The notes beneath the pieces are model-generated. The model made no database searches and had not been told where the DNA came from. It saw only the letters and a list, made by a program, of their open reading frames with translations. Below are positions 1-8,059 of a stretch of DNA of 43,714 nt, piece after piece. A program made the translations under genes and the position numbers. Each line of letters starts with the position of its first letter. The first letter of the stretch is position 1. This DNA comes from an uncultured cyanobacterium (GTDB lineage Bacteria; Cyanobacteriota; Cyanobacteriia; Cyanobacteriales; Microcystaceae): positions 1 to 43,714 of the forward strand of contig CAISPN010000030.1 in the NCBI GenBank assembly GCA_903887375.1. Direction: 5' to 3'.

Positions 1-1463
1 CTAATATTTGTAGTTGGCACTCTGGGCGCGATACCATTCGCAATACTTTTGCCCGCCAAGCAATACCTATGACATGGGATTTTACTGAAGCGAATCCCAT
101 GAGTGACTCGACGGGCAATTTTAATGGTGCAATTGATTGGGTAGTCGAAGTCATCAAGAATTGGTCTTGTTCCCCACAAGGAAGAGTTGTACAACTAGAT
201 GCTACCGCTAAAATCGATGGCAAAACAACGCCCCGAATCATTTCTACAGATCCTCCATACTACGACAACATAGGTTATGCCGACCTCTCAGACTTTTTCT
301 ATGTCTGGTTACGACGTTCGCTTAACTCAGTCTACCCAAACATCTTCAGCACCCTACTCGTTCCGAAAGCACCCGAATTAGTCGCTACTCCACATCGTTT
401 TGGTGGAGATAAAGCAAAAGCACAAATCTTTTTTGAAGAAGGTTTAACTAAAGCCTTTGCAAGAATGAATGAGATAGCAGATTCTGACTATCCTTTAACT
501 GTTTATTACGCTTTTAAACAATCTGAAACAGAAGAAGATAGCAATAATAATAAAAAAACTGCTGTAGCTTCAACTGGTTGGGAAACTATGTTAGAAGGCT
601 TGATTGGCTCTTGTTTTAGTATTAATGGCACTTGGCCCATGCGCACAGAATTGAGCAATCGCAGTGTGGGTTTAGGTACTAACGCCCTCGCTTCTTCCAT
701 CGTCCTAGTCTGCCGCCCCCGTCCCACCGACGCCCCCAAAGCCACCCGCCGCCAATTCCTCAACGAACTCAAACGCGATCTACCCCAAGCCCTCAAACTC
801 TTGCAACAAGGCAACATCGCCCCAGTTGACTTAGCTCAAGCCAGTATCGGCCCCGGCATGGCGATCTTCTCCAAATACACCGCCATTCTTGAATCCGATG
901 GCTCCCCCATGCGCGTCCGCACCGCCCTGCAACTGATCAACCAAATTCTCGACGAATTTCTCACTGAACAAGAAGGGGAATTTGATGGGGATACCCGTTG
1001 GGCGCTCACCTGGTTCGAGCAGTACCAATTCAATGATGGACAGTATGGCGATGCAGAAACTCTCTCCAAAGCCAAAAATACAAGTGTTCAGGGCATGGCT
1101 GAAGCGGGAATACTAGAAGCAAAGGCAGGTAAAGTGCGACTGCTCAAGCGAGGCGATCTGACGGCTAATTGGAAGCCTGAAAGCGATTCACGGATACCTG
1201 TATGGGAAGTCTCTCAGCACCTTATCCGTACCCTCGACCAAGACGGCGAAACCGGAGCGGCAGAACTGCTTACCAAACTCGGTAGCCGAGGAGAGTTGGC
1301 AAGAGATCTCGCTTATCGCTTGTATAGCCTCTGCGATCGCAAAGGCTGGACACAAGAAGCAATTGCCTACAACAGTCTTGTCATCTCCTGGCCAGAAATC
1401 ACCCGTCTTGCCAGTGCATACAAACAAAGTAAGTCAGTACCCACCCAACTAAATTTGCTCTAA
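1..1463 (+). CDS. DUF1156 adenine-specific DNA methyltransferase, C-terminal part (5' cut by window edge)
   Basis: Likely N6-adenine DNA methyltransferase of the DUF1156 (COG1743) family, found next to DUF499 ATPases in restriction/defence loci. The frame is open from base 3, so the gene starts outside the window; an internal ATG at 69 is not the start. The catalytic DPPY motif is encoded at 249-260 (DPPYYDNIGYADL), followed by the FFYVWLRRSL stretch typical of the family. About 487 residues are visible; family members as I know them are about 900-1000, so the N-terminal half is missing. The stop is 4 bp before the DUF499 gene, so the two are probably co-transcribed. The gene is richer in GC than the core genes, mainly around 690-1000, which suggests transfer. 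DNA methylation is known for the family; a defence role here is inferred. Confidence 0.85.
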   Translation, partial: NICSWHSGRDTIRNTFARQAIPMTWDFTEANPMSDSTGNFNGAIDWVVEVIKNWSCSPQGRVVQLDATAKIDGKTTPRIISTDPPYYDNIGYADLSDFFYVWLRRSLNSVYPNIFSTLLVPKAPELVATPHRFGGDKAKAQIFFEEGLTKAFARMNEIADSDYPLTVYYAFKQSETEEDSNNNKKTAVASTGWETMLEGLIGSCFSINGTWPMRTELSNRSVGLGTNALASSIVLVCRPRPTDAPKATRRQFLNELKRDLPQALKLLQQGNIAPVDLAQASIGPGMAIFSKYTAILESDGSPMRVRTALQLINQILDEFLTEQEGEFDGDTRWALTWFEQYQFNDGQYGDAETLSKAKNTSVQGMAEAGILEAKAGKVRLLKRGDLTANWKPESDSRIPVWEVSQHLIRTLDQDGETGAAELLTKLGSRGELARDLAYRLYSLCDRKGWTQEAIAYNSLVISWPEITRLASAYKQSKSVPTQLNLL

Positions 1464-1467
1464 CCCT

Positions 1468-4400
1468 ATGGCCATAAGTAATCGAGAACGAGTCGGACGC
1501 GCATTAGAGTCTCTTCGAGACGGAATCTATCCATTTTTTGAGCGAGAGATGATTGCGGCCTATGGCGAAAAGTGGATTGCCACCGCCTTAAGTTGTCTAC
1601 CTGATAGCTACACAGCTCGAAAGACAGGTGATGCGGTTCTCAAGGAAGACGTTTCCTCCTTACTGATTGCCATGTGGGAGCAGTGGAATTCTGTCTTTCG
1701 TAAAACCCTAGGGCAGACCGAGCGCAGTTTAGTGAGTGAACTGCGGAATACTCGAAATGCCTGGGCGCATAATGACCCTTTCACCCTCGATGATGCTTAC
1801 CGCGCATTTGATAGCATCTCTCGCTTGCTAAGTGCTGTTTCAGCACCAGAAGCCCAAGAAGTCGAGAAGCAAAAGCAGGAGATCTTGCGAATTCGGTTTG
1901 AAGAACAGGCCAAACGAGAGACGCGCCGCGCCGCTATCGCACCCACAGAAGGGCAGCCACAACAAGGACTAAAACCTTGGCGGGAGATCGCTACCCCGCA
2001 CCCCGATGTTGCATCAGGCCGCTACCAGCAAGCCGAGTTCGCCGCCGACCTCTGGCAGGTATATCTCGATGAAGGTTCTGATGAATATCGTCTTCCGAAC
2101 GAATTTTTTCGGCGTACTTACATAACTGAAGGACTCAAGCACCTTCTGACGAATGCCCTCGTTCGTCTTGCCGGAAAGGGAGGAGATCCGGTTATTGAGC
2201 TACAAACAAACTTCGGTGGCGGTAAGACTCACGCCATGCTCGCGCTCTTTCATCTTTTCTTTGGTACGGCAGCTAAAGACCTTCCTGGTATGGAGCCAGT
2301 CTTTAAGGCAGCAGCCGTCAGCGAGCCGCCCAAAAACGTCAATACTGTTGTCATCGTTGGCAACAAGATTTCTCCCGGTAAGGCAGAAAAGAAATCTGAC
2401 GGGACAAAGGTTCACACGATTTGGGGAGAGATCGCGTGGCAGCTAGGCGGAAAAGAAGCCTATGAAATGGTGCAAGAGGCTGATGAGACAGCCACCAACC
2501 CTGGTGATGTCCTTAAAAATTTGTTCAATCGCTATGCCCCTTGCTTGATTCTCGTTGATGAGTGGGTTTCTTATGCCCGCCAGCTTCACGAACGAGCCGA
2601 TCTGCCCGGAGGCAGTTTTGATACTCACTTCACCTTTGCTCAGACGTTGAGTGAATCGGCAAAAAATGCAAATAGCACTCTTTTAGTGGTGAGTATCCCT
2701 TCCTCTGACATTGAAATTGGGGGAGATCGCGGCAAAGAAGCCCTAGACCGACTCAAGAATGCCATCGGGCGGGTAGAATCCCCTTGGCGGCCTGCCAGTG
2801 CCGAAGAAAGCTTCGAGATCGTCCGACGCCGATTATTCCAGACCACTACTGACCCACGAGCTTTTGTGGAACGCGATGCGGTCATCAAAGCCTTTTCCGA
2901 TATGTATCGTAGTCAGGCACAAGAATTTCCCACTGAATGCCGAGAAGCAGATTACGAGCGCCGTTTGCGCGAAGCCTATCCCATTCACCCAGAGTTTTTT
3001 GATCGCCTCTATTCGGACTGGTCAACCCTCGATAAATTCCAGCGAACCCGTGGCGTGTTGCGCCTCATGGCCAAAGTGATTCACTCCCTCTGGGAGCGGG
3101 ACGACAAGAGTTTGTTGATCATGCCCGCTCATATCCCGATGGATGATGCTCAGGTACAGTCAGAAATGACTCGCTACTTGGATGACAATTGGGTTCCAAT
3201 CATCGAGAAAGATGTTGATGGATCTAATTCTTTGCCCCTTGATATAGATCGACAAAATCCCAACTTTGGCCGCTATTCTGCTTGTCGCCGAGTCACGCGC
3301 ACCATTTACCTTGGTTCTGCACCCACGATGCGCGCCGCCAACCGAGGGCTGGAAGATCGACGTATCAAGCTCGGTTGCGTTCAACCCGGGGAGAGTGTAG
3401 CTACTTTTGGCGATGCCCTACGGCGACTTACGGATCGCGCCACCTACCTCTATATCGATGGCAACCGTTACTGGATTTCTAATCAGCCGAACGTGACTCG
3501 CACTGCCCAAGATCGGGCTACTCAGATCCTTGAGGAGCGTTATAAGGTCTGTGACGAGATAGTCCGTCGATTGAAAAGCGACAAATTGCGAGGAGAGTTC
3601 GGAGCAGTTCATATTGCCCCCGAGTCGTCTGCGGACATACCAGACGATCCTAATCTGGGGGTTCGGCTCGTTGTTCTTAGCCCAGTACACTCCCACGGCA
3701 GATCTGCGGAAGACAGCCTAGCTCACCATTTGGTGGAGGAGATTCTCAATCAAAGAGGAGGTAGTCCTCGTTATTACAAAAACACACTGGCGTTTCTTGC
3801 CCCTGACAAGACGAACTTGGAAACCGTAGAGAAGAACGTTGCCCAGTATTTAGGCTGGAATTCGATTGTTGCGGACAAAGTAGCACTTAATCTGGATGTT
3901 TCCCAGAGTAACCAGGCGACAACCAAGCGCGACCAGACCGACAAAGACGTAAGCACGATTCTCAACCAAACCTATCAGTGGTTGTTAGTTCCGGATCAAC
4001 CTGACCCGCAAGGCAAGATTGAATGGATAGAAACGCGCCTGCAAGCGAGTGATGACTCGCCCATCATGAGAGCCAGTCGAAAGCTTGTGCATGAGGAACA
4101 GCTCATCTCGGGATATTCGGGTAGCCGCCTTCGCCTAGAAGCGCTAGACCCTTACCTATGGCGAGATACCAACCACACCGATCTCAAGCGTCTTTGGGAA
4201 TATCTCGCGCAGTATATATACTTGCCCCGACTTAAAAACCCTGACGTTCTGCTTCAGGCAGTGAAGGAGGGTTTGGCCTCAACGATTATAAAAGATAACT
4301 TTGCCTACGCTGAGGGCTGGGATGAAGCGAATCAAAGATATATGGGTCTAAAGATCGCTCAACTCGTAAATCCCACCATCAGCAGTCAGAGCCTTTTAGT

Positions 4401-4797
4401 GAAACCAGATGTCGCCAATAAGCAGTTAGAAGAAGATAAACCTATCACGGCTGCTGGAGATCGTTCTACCGATACCGCGTCGAGAGACTCGGTACCGCCA
4501 TTGTCTCCAGATGTTGGAAAAGCAAATCCACCTGATAACGGTAGTGTCGAAAAGAAACCAGTCCTGCGAAGGTTTTACGGAAGTGTCGAGATCGATGCAT
4601 TACGGATCAATCGCGACGCTCCGGCGATTGCCAACGAAATTATCCAACACATCACCTGCCTGAAGGGTGCTCGTGTTAAGGTAACGCTGGAAATTGAGGC
4701 AGATATTCCTGACGGCGTACCGGATGATGTCGTAAGGACGGTGACGGAGAATTGTCGGACGCTGAAGTTCAGTAATCAGTCGTTTGAGCAGGAGTAA
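1468..4797 (+). CDS. DUF499 AAA-type ATPase with N-terminal Swt1-like HEPN domain
   Basis: Large P-loop ATPase of the DUF499 (COG1483) family, 1109 aa, near full family length. Residues 1-125 look like a Swt1-type HEPN domain and contain R96-N-A-W-A-H101, fitting the RX4-6H signature of HEPN ribonucleases. A charged coiled-coil linker (about 128-155) follows. The Walker A is GGGKTH at 250-255 and the Walker B is ILVDEW at about 361-366. A low-complexity, Pro/Asp-rich linker (about 1005-1050) precedes a small C-terminal domain ending SNQSFEQE. The gene starts 4 bp after the DUF1156 methyltransferase stop, so the pair forms one module. GC content is high relative to the core (31 of 60 bases in 2041-2100). 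Related ATPases occur in BREX-like and other methyltransferase-linked defence loci. RNase activity is inferred from the motif only. Confidence 0.85.
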   Translation: MAISNRERVGRALESLRDGIYPFFEREMIAAYGEKWIATALSCLPDSYTARKTGDAVLKEDVSSLLIAMWEQWNSVFRKTLGQTERSLVSELRNTRNAWAHNDPFTLDDAYRAFDSISRLLSAVSAPEAQEVEKQKQEILRIRFEEQAKRETRRAAIAPTEGQPQQGLKPWREIATPHPDVASGRYQQAEFAADLWQVYLDEGSDEYRLPNEFFRRTYITEGLKHLLTNALVRLAGKGGDPVIELQTNFGGGKTHAMLALFHLFFGTAAKDLPGMEPVFKAAAVSEPPKNVNTVVIVGNKISPGKAEKKSDGTKVHTIWGEIAWQLGGKEAYEMVQEADETATNPGDVLKNLFNRYAPCLILVDEWVSYARQLHERADLPGGSFDTHFTFAQTLSESAKNANSTLLVVSIPSSDIEIGGDRGKEALDRLKNAIGRVESPWRPASAEESFEIVRRRLFQTTTDPRAFVERDAVIKAFSDMYRSQAQEFPTECREADYERRLREAYPIHPEFFDRLYSDWSTLDKFQRTRGVLRLMAKVIHSLWERDDKSLLIMPAHIPMDDAQVQSEMTRYLDDNWVPIIEKDVDGSNSLPLDIDRQNPNFGRYSACRRVTRTIYLGSAPTMRAANRGLEDRRIKLGCVQPGESVATFGDALRRLTDRATYLYIDGNRYWISNQPNVTRTAQDRATQILEERYKVCDEIVRRLKSDKLRGEFGAVHIAPESSADIPDDPNLGVRLVVLSPVHSHGRSAEDSLAHHLVEEILNQRGGSPRYYKNTLAFLAPDKTNLETVEKNVAQYLGWNSIVADKVALNLDVSQSNQATTKRDQTDKDVSTILNQTYQWLLVPDQPDPQGKIEWIETRLQASDDSPIMRASRKLVHEEQLISGYSGSRLRLEALDPYLWRDTNHTDLKRLWEYLAQYIYLPRLKNPDVLLQAVKEGLASTIIKDNFAYAEGWDEANQRYMGLKIAQLVNPTISSQSLLVKPDVANKQLEEDKPITAAGDRSTDTASRDSVPPLSPDVGKANPPDNGSVEKKPVLRRFYGSVEIDALRINRDAPAIANEIIQHITCLKGARVKVTLEIEADIPDGVPDDVVRTVTENCRTLKFSNQSFEQE

Positions 4798-4846
4798 ACG
4801 TAGTAATTCTTTCTTTCTCTCTATACCAATGAATGTATACAAAGTC

Positions 4847-5290
4847 ATGATAGCCGAGCAGTATCTAAGACAAATTTTGTCCCGAGAGAAAATTGATACA
4901 AGCCCTACATCACCTCTTTCTTTACCAGGTTCAGAGTGTAATTTCCCCAATAGTTAAAGGATGGGCTGGGAATCTTTTTGTTGATATTGTACCAAGTGGT
5001 TCTTTCGCAAAAGGAACTGCAAATAATAGCGGGACGGATATTGATTTATCTGTGTCACTGTCGTCTCTTACCAGGGAGACGTTGGAACAGATATACAATT
5101 CTCTAGCTAATGAATTCAGTAATAAGGGATATACGCCCTGTAAGCAAAATGTATCAATAGGGATAAAAGTTGGTAGCTATGATGTTGATGTCATTTGGCG
5201 CAATCAGAAGGGACTTGAATTTCCTTCCTTTTATCTTGAAATAACAACAATCAATGCGCTTAAGTATGCTCCTTTAGGGGATCTTGTAAA
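4847..5290 (+). pseudogene. CD-NTase-like nucleotidyltransferase, broken (frameshift and internal deletion)
   Basis: Remnant of a nucleotidyltransferase of the OAS/CD-NTase-like group. The N-terminus (MIAEQYLRQILSREKIDTSP) is read from ATG 4847. The frame then shifts near 4910-4930, and the rest (QVQSVISPIVKGWAG onward) lies one base over. The second part has the polymerase-beta motif GSFAKGT followed by D-I-D, and a third acidic site in SYDVDV. After SYDVDV the protein jumps straight to WRNQKGLEFPSFYLE. In the homologs I recall, about 50-60 residues separate these blocks, so an internal deletion is inferred. The C-terminal part is also missing: after NALKYA the sequence becomes HEAT-repeat-like. 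Intact relatives are about 300 aa. An uninterrupted ORF from TTG 4893 to 5384 exists but is not a functional protein in my view. It lies 49 bp after the DUF499 gene. Confidence 0.7.
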
Positions 5291-5292
5291 CA

Positions 5293-5502
5293 ATGCCAGA
5301 TCAGCGCATTCTCTCTACAGTAATCAATTTATTAGTAGATCCAATGTCAGATGTTCGCAAAGAAGCAGCAATCACCCTAGGTAAATTGGCAAATCAGCAA
5401 TCTCTGCAAGCTTTAGAACAGACATTAGATGATCTAGATCGAGATGTCTCTATCTATGCTGAGCGTGCTATCAAAGAAATTCAAAAATCTTTACTCAATT
5501 GA
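5293..5502 (+). pseudogene. HEAT-repeat protein fragment
   Basis: A 69-aa ORF with two HEAT-type helical repeats (TVINLLVDPMSDVRKEAAITL, split here as VRKEAAITLGKLANQ, then ALEQTLDDLDRDVSIYAERAI). It resembles the last repeats of a longer cyanobacterial HEAT-repeat protein. An in-frame stop lies at 5287, just upstream. The HEAT pattern seems to begin earlier but in the neighbouring frame (APLGDL, about 5267-5285), fused to the end of the broken nucleotidyltransferase. This suggests a deletion that joined two genes, then a frameshift. It ends 22 bp inside the convergent endonuclease V gene. It could be expressed as a tiny protein, but a remnant is more likely. Confidence 0.55.
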
Positions 5503-6092
5503 TCTGCTAAACGTGTTGTCTCTGGCAATCGATATTTTGTTGTGCAATTTAAAACATATTCAACAGCCGTATTTAAACTAATGCGATGCCCAAGAGAAAT
5601 ATAGAGGGGTTTAACTTGATTGCGTGTACATAAAGCGGCCCCAATTATTTCTTTGTTATCTGTTAAAGCTTGACAATTACCTTTTTCAAGAGTTAGAAAA
5701 TCATGTTTACCTATCAATATTGATTTGGCAACACCTATAGTAGGAACATCTAATAAAACTCCCAGATGACAAGCTATTCCTTGTCCATCACAAAAAATTA
5801 ACTGCAGTGGATAGCTCAGCGCTTTTAGGGCTTTAATGATTACAGGAACTTCTCGAAAAGAAAGAAAACCTGGAATATAGGGAAATTCTGTTGGTAAAAA
5901 GGCAATCGAGCTTTCTAATAATTCTAATTCTGGAAAACTTAAAACCACCGCTGAGGCTTTACTGATTGAATAATTATCCTGAAAACCAACATCAACCCCT
6001 ATTACATAGTTGACCTGCTCAAAAGAATCTTTCCTAACTACTTGCTCTGCCAGTTGTTTTTGTATGGTTTTGGCTTGGTCTAGAGATAACAT
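5481..6092 (-). CDS. nfi: endonuclease V (deoxyinosine 3' endonuclease), internally shortened
   Basis: Endonuclease V nicks DNA near deaminated bases (inosine) and starts alternative excision repair. The 203-aa product carries the expected blocks: VIGVDVGF with Asp34, YIPGFLSFREVP with Glu81, CDGQG with Asp102, then LLDVPTIGVAKS and GHRISL. The usual family length is about 220-230. Between CDGQGIA and CHLG the family normally has a His-Pro-Arg-Arg block (E. coli: GHGISHPRRLGVASH). Here the sequence reads GQGIACHLG, consistent with an 8-residue in-frame deletion that removes a conserved His. The nucleotide sequence near 5765-5790 reads through with no frameshift, so this is not an ORF-calling error. 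Activity may be lost. It converges on the HEAT fragment and sits in a zone with other damaged genes. Confidence 0.85.
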   Translation of the reverse strand: MLSLDQAKTIQKQLAEQVVRKDSFEQVNYVIGVDVGFQDNYSISKASAVVLSFPELELLESSIAFLPTEFPYIPGFLSFREVPVIIKALKALSYPLQLIFCDGQGIACHLGVLLDVPTIGVAKSILIGKHDFLTLEKGNCQALTDNKEIIGAALCTRNQVKPLYISLGHRISLNTAVEYVLNCTTKYRLPETTRLADQLSKDF

Positions 6093-6121
6093 ATGAATAT
6101 TACAAATAAACTTTGCATATA

Positions 6122-7405
6122 ATGAAAGCGACCAAAATCACTTTATCTAATTTTCGTGGGGCAGAGTCAGTGTCTCTGGATTTAGACGAACGATTAAATG
6201 TCTTTTGTGGAATCAATGGAGCGGGGAAATCGACGGTACTTGATGCTGTTGCTATTATGCTTTCTTGGGTAACTGCTCGTATTCGTTCTCCTCATGCTCA
6301 AGGCCGTGCTATATCAGAATTAGACATTACTAACGGCAAATCTCATAGCTCAATTGAATTATTGTGTATAAAGAATGATAATACAGATGAAATTATTGAA
6401 TGGCAAATAGTTAAAAGTAGACAAGGCCGTCATGGATCTCAGACAAAACATACTAATTTAAATAACTTGAACCAATTCGCCAAAAATATTCAAACAGAAA
6501 TAGACAAAAATCATGAAAAGGTAAACTTACCTCTATTTGTATATTATCCAGTTAACCGAGCAGTTTTAGATATTCCATTAAGGATTAAAAAAAGGCATCA
6601 TTTTAATCTACTTAGTGCTTATGAAGAATCATTAACCTCAGGTGCCAATTTCCGTTCTTTTTTTGAATGGTTTAGAGAAAGAGAAGATTATGAAATTCGA
6701 CAGTCTGGGGAATATCATCAAATTGGTTTATTTCCCGATTTACAACTTCAGGCAGTACGTCAAGCCTTAAAAGGATGTTTACCTGAATTTAACAATCTAA
6801 GAGTAAAAATCAGACCTCTTAGTATGGTAGTAAATAAAAATGACAGGACAACTTTACGAGTTGATCAGTTATCTGATGGAGAAAAATGCTTGATTTCTAT
6901 GATTGGAGATTTAGCGCGCAGAATAGCTATTGCCAATCCTGCAAGAGAAAATCCCCTAGAAGGAGAAGGTATCGTTTTGATCGATGAAATAGATCTTCAT
7001 TTACACCCATTGTGGCAAAGAATGATAGTACCAAACTTACTAGAAGTATTTCCAAATTTACAATTTATCATATCAACACACTCACCTAGCGTACTAACTA
7101 ACGTTAAACCACAAAATCTTTATATACTCTCACGCCAACCTTTAACCGATAATATAATAGCCAAAAAACCGAATGAATCATATGGAAAAACTGCAGATAG
7201 AATTCTAGAAGATCTGATGGGTTTAACAACAACCAGACCCGATATAATTAGCACTGAGCTTCATGAGATTTACCAAAAAATCGAAGAGAAAGAATATGAA
7301 AAAGCTAAAAGCATGATCGCTGCAATGAAAGATAAAATTGGTAATGATTCCGAATTAGTTAAAGCTGGAGTGTTGATTAGTCGAAAAGAAATGATTGGAA
7401 AATGA
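6122..7405 (+). CDS. ptuA: Septu system ATPase PtuA
   Basis: ABC/SMC-type ATPase of the Septu anti-phage system, about 427 aa. The Walker A is GINGAGKST (residues 30-38), the signature is LSDGEK, the Walker B is GIVLIDEIDLHLHP, and the switch is STHSPS, in the usual order for AAA_21/AAA_15 ATPases. In known Septu systems PtuA acts with the HNH nuclease PtuB, and here the ptuB start overlaps the ptuA stop by 4 bp (ATGA). I chose ATG 6122 (MKATKITLSNFRG) over an upstream TTG at 6113. The gene is very AT-rich compared with the flanking core genes, a sign of horizontal transfer. It is transcribed away from nfi with only about 30 bp between the starts. The identification rests on the pairing with an HNH partner; the ATPase alone would be less specific. 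Confidence 0.85.
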   Translation: MKATKITLSNFRGAESVSLDLDERLNVFCGINGAGKSTVLDAVAIMLSWVTARIRSPHAQGRAISELDITNGKSHSSIELLCIKNDNTDEIIEWQIVKSRQGRHGSQTKHTNLNNLNQFAKNIQTEIDKNHEKVNLPLFVYYPVNRAVLDIPLRIKKRHHFNLLSAYEESLTSGANFRSFFEWFREREDYEIRQSGEYHQIGLFPDLQLQAVRQALKGCLPEFNNLRVKIRPLSMVVNKNDRTTLRVDQLSDGEKCLISMIGDLARRIAIANPARENPLEGEGIVLIDEIDLHLHPLWQRMIVPNLLEVFPNLQFIISTHSPSVLTNVKPQNLYILSRQPLTDNIIAKKPNESYGKTADRILEDLMGLTTTRPDIISTELHEIYQKIEEKEYEKAKSMIAAMKDKIGNDSELVKAGVLISRKEMIGK

Positions 7406-8028
7406 AGCATATCATTAAAGCACAAGAGCCTAGTTCTTTTACTCAATGGAAGAATCAAGAGAATGATCAATGGCAAGCAAATTATAAAAATCTTAGTGGT
7501 GATGTAAAGCAAGATATTAAAAAATCTCTCATGATTGAACAGGGTTATCTTTGTTGCTATTGTGAATCTAAATTAGAAGATAATAATTCACATATTGAAC
7601 ATTTTAAGCCTAGGAAAAAATACCCTGATGAAGAACTTAATTTTTCTAATTTACTCTGTTCTTGTCTAAGTAATCTAACTAAAGGTGACCCTAATCATTG
7701 TGGTAACCTGAAAAGTGATTATTTTGATGAAAAACTTTTAATATCTCCTACTGATCAAGAGTGTGAAAATAGTTTTAAATATACTGGAGATGGCTATATT
7801 GAGCCAAAGAACTCTCAAGATAAGCCTGCAGTAGAAACTATTAAAATATTGGGTCTTAATATTACTAAGTTAATTGCTGATCGTTCGGAAATAATTAATG
7901 TATTTTTAGATCCAGATATTAATCAATTTCAATTTCAAGAATTTGTTATTAAATATCTACAAAAAGATGAAGAAGGAAAATTCAGACCATTTTGGAGTAC
8001 TATTAAATATATTTTTTTAACAGAATAG
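7402..8028 (+). CDS. ptuB: Septu system HNH nuclease PtuB (TIGR02646-type)
   Basis: HNH endonuclease of 208 aa, partner of the upstream ATPase. Key residues are a CxxC-type zinc site (C51-C-Y-C54, in GYLCCYCESKL), the H-I-E-H box at 64-67 (SHIEHFKP), the NLLCSC segment with Asn83, and a further HCGN. This arrangement is the one I know from TIGR02646 / retron-associated HNH proteins and PtuB. Retron Ec78 uses a similar ATPase-HNH pair, but no reverse transcriptase or ncRNA is recognisable here, so the stand-alone Septu form is preferred. The gene overlaps ptuA by 4 bp. Base composition is extreme: 14 G/C in the 60 bases 7561-7620. It seems intact, ending FLTE, with an AT-rich gap before the convergent DUF427 gene. 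Confidence 0.88.
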   Translation: MKHIIKAQEPSSFTQWKNQENDQWQANYKNLSGDVKQDIKKSLMIEQGYLCCYCESKLEDNNSHIEHFKPRKKYPDEELNFSNLLCSCLSNLTKGDPNHCGNLKSDYFDEKLLISPTDQECENSFKYTGDGYIEPKNSQDKPAVETIKILGLNITKLIADRSEIINVFLDPDINQFQFQEFVIKYLQKDEEGKFRPFWSTIKYIFLTE

Positions 8029-8059
8029 ATAATTTGATATTAATTTTTTTTTAATTCTA

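Noticed and set aside
506-1427. Several minus-strand ORFs across the methyltransferase gene
   Set aside because: They are shadows of the DUF1156 frame, with no family resemblance.
7402-8028. A retron with HNH effector
   Set aside because: The ATPase-HNH pair could belong to a retron, but no reverse transcriptase or msr/msd-like sequence is recognisable on either side.
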